From positions 1-64,000 of the forward strand of contig NZ_BJOC01000011.1 in assembly GCF_006540005.1 (NCBI RefSeq): a stretch of 64,000 bases of DNA. Direction: 5' to 3'. The notes below the pieces were generated by a model. The model was not told where the DNA came from. It worked only from the letters and a program-made list of their open reading frames with translations, and made no database searches. Source of the stretch: Halomonas halmophila (GTDB lineage Bacteria; Pseudomonadota; Gammaproteobacteria; Pseudomonadales; Halomonadaceae). The translations under genes and the position numbers were made by a program. Of the stretch, positions 60,355 through 64,000 are shown in pieces. The number at the start of each line of letters is the position of its first letter. Position 1 is the first letter of the stretch.

Positions 60355-61424
60355 TCAGTGGCCCGGATCGCCAACATGCCGTTGAACTGATCGACGAGGC
60401 TCGCGCCAATGGCGCGCGTCTCGCCCCTGCTTGCCGCATGCTCGGACTGACAGCCCGTACGTATCAGCGCTGGACACGTGGTTCTATCCTCCGGGAGGAT
60501 CAACGCCCTTTTGCCGAACGGCCGGTGCCCGCTAATGCCCTGACACCGGCCGAAGAACAGGACGTTCTCGACGTGTGCCATCGGCCGGCTTTCGACGGCC
60601 TCCCGCCCGACCAGATCGTCGTGCGACTGCTGGATGAAGAAAACCGCCACCTTGCCTCGGTATCGACGTTCTATCGCATTTTGCGGCGCCATCATGAGGT
60701 GGTTCACCGTGGGCGTGCCAGAGCGCCGAAACATCATGCCAGGCCCACCACCTACCGGGCATCCGCGCCCAACCAAACCTGGTCCTGGGACTGCACCTGG
60801 CTCGGCGGGCCCATTAAGGGGCAGCATTACTACCTAGTGATGATCCTCGATATCTTCACCCGCAAGGTGGTGGGCTGGGAAGTCTTCCTGTCGGAATCGG
60901 CGCACAACTCGCGCACCGTCCTCGAACGGGCCGTGCTCGCCGAGCAAGTCGTCAATCAGCCGCTGGTATTGCATGCCGACAACGGTAGCCCGTTCAAGGG
61001 CGCCACGCTGCAAGAGAAGCTGCGCAACCTCGAGATTACGCCGTCCTACAGTCGGCCACGTGTCAGCAACGACAATCCTTATTCTGAGGCGGCGTTTCGA
61101 ACCTGCAAGTATCGGCCCGATTATCCGGTGAGTGGTTTTGCCAGTATCGAGAAAGCACGGCAATGGGTTCAGAGCTTCGTGAACTGGTACAACCATGAGC
61201 ATCGGCATAGCGGTATTCGGTTCGTGACGCCAGCGCAACGGCATGCTGGCGAGGATAAGGCCATACTGAGAAAGCGCCACGCCCTGTATCAGGCCGCACG
61301 CCGGAACAACCCGGCACGATGGAGTGGCAAGACCCGAAACTGGTCACCCATCAAGGTGGTCACATTGAACCCTGAACGAGAAGCAACAACGCCGCAGACC
61401 TGTCGCAAACCAACTGCAGCGTAA
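60351..61424 (+). CDS. IS3-family transposase OrfB (DDE integrase core)
   Basis: A 357-residue protein with a complete DDE catalytic core: Asp147 in SWDCTW, Asp210 in LHADNG and Glu246 in NPYSEAAF, with the diagnostic 35-residue D-E spacing. An N-terminal HTH-like segment (about 20-45) and the C-terminal integrase zone YNHEHRHSGI are present. The frame is open and continuous with orfA after a -1 shift at 60315-60321. It should be an active transposase. Confidence 0.9.
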   Translation: MISGPDRQHAVELIDEARANGARLAPACRMLGLTARTYQRWTRGSILREDQRPFAERPVPANALTPAEEQDVLDVCHRPAFDGLPPDQIVVRLLDEENRHLASVSTFYRILRRHHEVVHRGRARAPKHHARPTTYRASAPNQTWSWDCTWLGGPIKGQHYYLVMILDIFTRKVVGWEVFLSESAHNSRTVLERAVLAEQVVNQPLVLHADNGSPFKGATLQEKLRNLEITPSYSRPRVSNDNPYSEAAFRTCKYRPDYPVSGFASIEKARQWVQSFVNWYNHEHRHSGIRFVTPAQRHAGEDKAILRKRHALYQAARRNNPARWSGKTRNWSPIKVVTLNPEREATTPQTCRKPTAA

Positions 61425-61630
61425 AAAGCATCAGAGGCGACAACTACCTTGACAGTCACCGCGCCTGACCTTAACAAAGGTGGCTGGGAGCGTGGAGTCT
61501 GAGCCTCGTCGTGATGCCAGAAGCCAACAAGGTGATTAACGGGATGTCAATTACGCTGCGCTCCGTTGACGTCCATCACCACAGAGTTATGCGTCATCAT
61601 CACTGATAATCGCAAGATCAGGAGGCCATG

Positions 61631-62299
61631 ATGTTAGAGAAGCTCTCGTATATTGGTACATCGATCGCCGCAGTTGTAGCTATTATAATGCTTCAGCAAT
61701 CCTTGAGTGATCAGGCGAATGCTAGGAAGGCCGAGTTAATAAGTGATTGGCAACGAGCTGTTGTGTTTGAAGCAATCATGCTACGCAAACTTAGTTCATA
61801 TGATGAAATCGAAGAACATTATTTAAAGCGTTCCCAGCAAGTTACCAATTTCGAGCTGCCCTCCTCCCAAAAAACTGAAGAAGCCATTACGCTAGTTTTG
61901 GCAACGTTAGCGGAGCAGCGGGTTGTAAGTATTAATAAGGACAACCAGTACATCCCTCATCATCGAATATTTGTGGACACAATGCATAGCTACGCTGATC
62001 GACTAATCGAGCTGAATAAGGACTCGCAGCTGACAAGAAACGTAGCATTTTCTATTGCTGAAATCCTTCGCAAAGGTGGGGGAGAAATGAGGGTAAGCGA
62101 CCTATCGAAAAAAATTTCTGATAAATATCCTGATATCAGCGAGGCGGTTTTGCGAAGGGGGTACGTGCAGGCAGTGCAACGTAATTTGATCTTAGTTGGC
62201 GGTCAGGTAGGGCAACCCAAGAGCGCGGTTCACCCCCCTTCATTCTCACCAGACGGCAAAATTAGGCTAAATCCACGGCTTGGCTATCAGCAGTTTTGA
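61631..62299 (+). CDS. Membrane-anchored orphan protein
   Basis: A 222-residue AT-rich protein. A single N-terminal hydrophobic segment (about residues 6-21, YIGTSIAAVVAIIM) anchors it with a cytoplasmic helical body; residues about 135-195 (VSDLSKKISDKYPDISEAVLRRGYVQAVQ) have winged-helix character. No family was recognised. AGGAGG at 61620-61625 favours ATG 61631 over 61628. It is an orphan in the accessory island beside the IS element, so a defence role is possible but unsupported. Confidence 0.6.
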   Translation: MLEKLSYIGTSIAAVVAIIMLQQSLSDQANARKAELISDWQRAVVFEAIMLRKLSSYDEIEEHYLKRSQQVTNFELPSSQKTEEAITLVLATLAEQRVVSINKDNQYIPHHRIFVDTMHSYADRLIELNKDSQLTRNVAFSIAEILRKGGGEMRVSDLSKKISDKYPDISEAVLRRGYVQAVQRNLILVGGQVGQPKSAVHPPSFSPDGKIRLNPRLGYQQF

Positions 62300-62462
62300 T
62301 GGTTCAAGTTAGATACCAAATGCCGCATAAAAAATCGTTGGAGAGGGACCTTATACCAGGCGTTACCTCAGTATTTACGGTGCGTCCGCTTTTGGCCGAA
62401 CGAAGACACTCGTCAGATGGAGGCGCCGTATCTCTCGTTCTTTTCTCTGCAGCTGGGTTACG

Positions 62463-62502
62463 TCCGGCATGGTGGTCCTATGCCCATGGGAACCATGCCG
62501 GA
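62463..62502. other. Large hairpin downstream of hydrolase gene
   Basis: TCCGGCATGGT (62463-62473) pairs with ACCATGCCGGA (62492-62502) and the inner arms TCCTATG/CATGGGA continue the stem after a 2-base bulge, giving about 18 base pairs. It lies 15 bases beyond the dienelactone-hydrolase stop on the minus strand, so it may act as its terminator or mRNA stabiliser. There is no T run. It also marks the right edge of the AT-rich island. Confidence 0.5.
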
Positions 62503-62516
62503 GGTGGTAGGCGCCC

Positions 62517-63260
62517 TTACAGGGTTTCTTCCAGCAGCGTTGCCAGACGCTTGTAGTGCAGTTCATCGGCTTCGGGGTGGTAGGAGCCGGTGGCGTCCTT
62601 GGCGGTGTAGCCGTGAGGGGCGCCCTTGTAGAGTTCGGTGGTGAAGTGCACGCCGGCGGTGGCCAGGGCTTCGTCCAGGCGGGCGATCTGGTCGGCGGGG
62701 AGCAGTTCGTCCTTGTCGGCGTGGCCGAAGTAGACACGTGCCTGGATATTGCCCACCACCCGAACGGGGCTGTTGTCGTCGTCGGCTTTGGCCAGGTTGG
62801 CGGAGTGGAAGCCGGCCGCGGCGGCGATGCGCTCGGGGTGCTCGGCCGCCATGCGCAGGGCGAAGCCGCCGGTCATGCAGTAGCCGACCACGGCGATCTT
62901 GCTGCTCGTGAATTCGGCTTCGCGGTCGAGGCAGTCCAGCAGGGCGATGAAATCGCGGGATTGGGCCTCGGGCGTGAGGTGACCGGCATATTCGACCAGG
63001 CTCGGCCGGATATCCGGGTCACGGAAGGATTTGCCTTCCGGCACGATGATGCCGGCCGCGTCGCGGTAGTAGATGTTGGGCATCAGCACGGCGTAGCCGT
63101 TGTCCGCGATGCGCTGGGCCTTCTCGAGGTAGCAGGAGCGAAGACCGCCGATATCGGTGAAGAGCACCACGGCCGGCAGGGGGCCGTCGGTGTTGGCGGG
63201 CGTGACGATATGGGCGTCGATGGTGCCGTCGGCGGCGGGGATATCGATGACACGAGACAT
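62517..63260 (-). CDS. Dienelactone hydrolase family protein
   Basis: A 247-residue alpha/beta hydrolase of the dienelactone hydrolase family. The nucleophile elbow GYCMTGG holds Cys (about 128) as in true dienelactone hydrolases, with Asp in FGHADKDELLP and His in YKGAPHGYT completing the triad. It hydrolyses lactones or esters; the substrate is unknown and no aromatic-degradation genes are nearby. It restarts host-like GC composition. It is 45 bases downstream of the gamma-glutamylcyclotransferase gene. Confidence 0.86.
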   Translation of the reverse strand: MSRVIDIPAADGTIDAHIVTPANTDGPLPAVVLFTDIGGLRSCYLEKAQRIADNGYAVLMPNIYYRDAAGIIVPEGKSFRDPDIRPSLVEYAGHLTPEAQSRDFIALLDCLDREAEFTSSKIAVVGYCMTGGFALRMAAEHPERIAAAAGFHSANLAKADDDNSPVRVVGNIQARVYFGHADKDELLPADQIARLDEALATAGVHFTTELYKGAPHGYTAKDATGSYHPEADELHYKRLATLLEETL

Positions 63261-63305
63261 GAGGGCTCCAGATGGTCGATGGCTATCGTCGGGGCGAAGA
63301 GTGGG

Positions 63306-63698
63306 TCAATCGGCGGGTTGCCAGCTACCTTCACGAATGACCGGACAACCACTGACGTCGTGGTTGTAGAGATACAGCCAGGCCGGGCCGAAGGCGGTGG
63401 CATGAATGGCTCGGTCGTAATCGCCATGGGCCGGTGCGCGGACACGATAGCCTTCCAGACGGTCGAGGCCGGTGAAGATGCGGGTGCTGACGCGATACAC
63501 CTCCACTTCCACGCCGCGGGAGGGCTCGGCCTTGGCGCCGGGGCAGTGGCCGAGGTCATAGAGCGTGGCGGTGGTCAGTCGGTCCGTGCCGACGAAGGTC
63601 GCGCCGTCCAGCCAGTGGTGATTGCGCAGGCCACGTTTCAGCGTGCCGTAGACGGCGACCAGGGGCGTGCGAGCGATGGCGAGAGCGGGGCTCTGCAT
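63306..63698 (-). CDS. Gamma-glutamylcyclotransferase family protein
   Basis: A 130-residue protein of the GGCT-like fold (AIG2/BtrG type). The substrate-binding loop VYGTLKRG (residues 15-22) is intact and the catalytic glutamate is expected near DRLEGYR (about 82). Members cyclise gamma-glutamyl amines to 5-oxoproline. Its start is 51 bases from the cytidine deaminase 3' end on the same strand, so the three genes may be co-transcribed. Confidence 0.82.
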   Translation of the reverse strand: MQSPALAIARTPLVAVYGTLKRGLRNHHWLDGATFVGTDRLTTATLYDLGHCPGAKAEPSRGVEVEVYRVSTRIFTGLDRLEGYRVRAPAHGDYDRAIHATAFGPAWLYLYNHDVSGCPVIREGSWQPAD

Positions 63699-63749
63699 GA
63701 GGTCACTTCCGCGTTACAGGCTGGCCGGCCGAGCCGACCGGCCATGAGA

Positions 63750-64000
63750 TCATCTTTCGAGTTGCAGATTATCGGGGCCAAAGGCGTCCGGCAGCAACTG
63801 TTCCAGGGTGTAGCGCTTGAGCAACCGGCCCTCGGCATCGACCACGTGAATGCGTGTCCGGTCGTCGGCGAATTCGCGGATGCGCTGGCGGCAGTCGCCG
63901 CAGGGCGTGCACAGGTGCTCGCCGGGACCGATGACATAGACGTCCTGCAGGCGCCGCTCGCCGGCACTGGCCATGGCGGCGATGGCCGAGGCTTCGGCGC
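63750..64000 (-). CDS. cdd: Cytidine deaminase, 5' end beyond window
   Basis: The last 83 residues of a cytidine/deoxycytidine deaminase, cut by the window edge. AEASAIA is the zinc/catalytic Glu motif (the preceding Cys or His is outside), and PCGDCRQ supplies the two zinc cysteines. It converts cytidine to uridine in pyrimidine salvage. The shorter in-frame ATG at 63974 is internal and is not the start. Confidence 0.82.
   Translation of the reverse strand, partial: AEASAIAAMASAGERRLQDVYVIGPGEHLCTPCGDCRQRIREFADDRTRIHVVDAEGRLLKRYTLEQLLPDAFGPDNLQLER

Larger units (their letters stand above)
59790..61454 (+). mobile_element. IS3-family insertion sequence
   Basis: A 1665-base element. The left end, TGTCAGGCAGATTGTCG, and the complement of the right end, TGTCAAGGTAGTTGTCG, are imperfect inverted repeats that continue to TCTGAT on both sides, and both ends have the 5'-TG...CA-3' tips of the IS3 family. 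It contains orfA and orfB. No target-site duplication could be found beside the ends (flanks CAG and GTC), so the copy may be old, rearranged or inserted beside a deletion. Confidence 0.8.

Noticed and set aside
59790-61454. Target-site duplication of the IS element
   Set aside because: The bases beside the ends (CAG and GTC) do not match and no nearby alternative gave a 3-4 base repeat.
62375-62471. Short minus-strand frame beginning MPDVTQLQRKEREIRR
   Set aside because: Only 31 residues, no ribosome site, and the ATG falls within the hairpin downstream of the hydrolase gene.
1-64000. CRISPR arrays, tRNA or rRNA genes, prophage genes
   Set aside because: No regularly spaced repeats, no tRNA-like cloverleaf, and no phage structural or integrase genes were seen apart from the IS transposase.

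Overview
The window looks like chromosome of a GC-rich gammaproteobacterium, most likely a Halomonas-type halophile (Halomonadaceae). This is an inference from overall composition, codon use and the mix of families (SbcCD, DeaD, ArgE, CUT2 sugar transporter, ThuA/Gfo-Idh genes); no rRNA, tRNA or other taxonomic marker is present. No CRISPR array, replication origin or tRNA was recognised.

Layout. 1-7 kb: housekeeping genes (DUF188 protein, DeaD helicase, EamA exporter, glutamine amidotransferase overlapping ArgE, old-yellow-enzyme reductase). 7-15 kb: a sugar locus, with a ROK regulator divergent from an SDR sugar dehydrogenase, a three-gene ribose-type ABC importer, a TIM-barrel isomerase/epimerase and a Gfo/Idh/MocA dehydrogenase. 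15.1-25.5 kb: a GFA-like protein, then a type I restriction-modification locus in the order hsdR, fic, hsdM, hsdS, SWIM zinc-finger gene; from fic onward every gene overlaps the next, and two copies of an AAAATA-N11-TATTTT dyad precede fic. 25.5-35 kb: a diguanylate cyclase with a Cys-rich sensor, SDR, hydrolase, SbcC/SbcD and endonuclease V.

35-41 kb holds small metabolic genes and a recombination scar: a 54-codon in-frame deletion derivative of a DUF2182 gene, the 3' end of a DUF1326 gene and a second copy of the 3' end of endonuclease V, joined at a 6-bp microhomology. The intact DUF2182/DUF1326 pair lies 3 kb away, divergent from a P-loop ATPase fused to a winged helix. 43-52 kb: a MocR/PdxR-type regulator, two GNATs, PaiB-like protein, aldo/keto reductase, OsmC, an amidoligase/GATase-I pair and a large MscS channel. 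52.3-55.3 kb: a second sugar locus (ThuA, Gfo/Idh, LacI) preceded by two LacI-type palindromes 21 bp apart. The two sugar loci together look like oxidative (3-keto-sugar type) catabolism.

55.8-62.5 kb is an AT-rich accessory island: a 775-residue protein joining a TIR/deoxyribosyltransferase-like N-terminus to an Sll1717-type P-loop NTPase (a candidate single-gene defence system), small orphan proteins, an IS3-family element with an A6G frameshift site, and a membrane-anchored orphan. The window ends in dienelactone hydrolase, gamma-glutamylcyclotransferase and a cytidine deaminase cut by the window edge.
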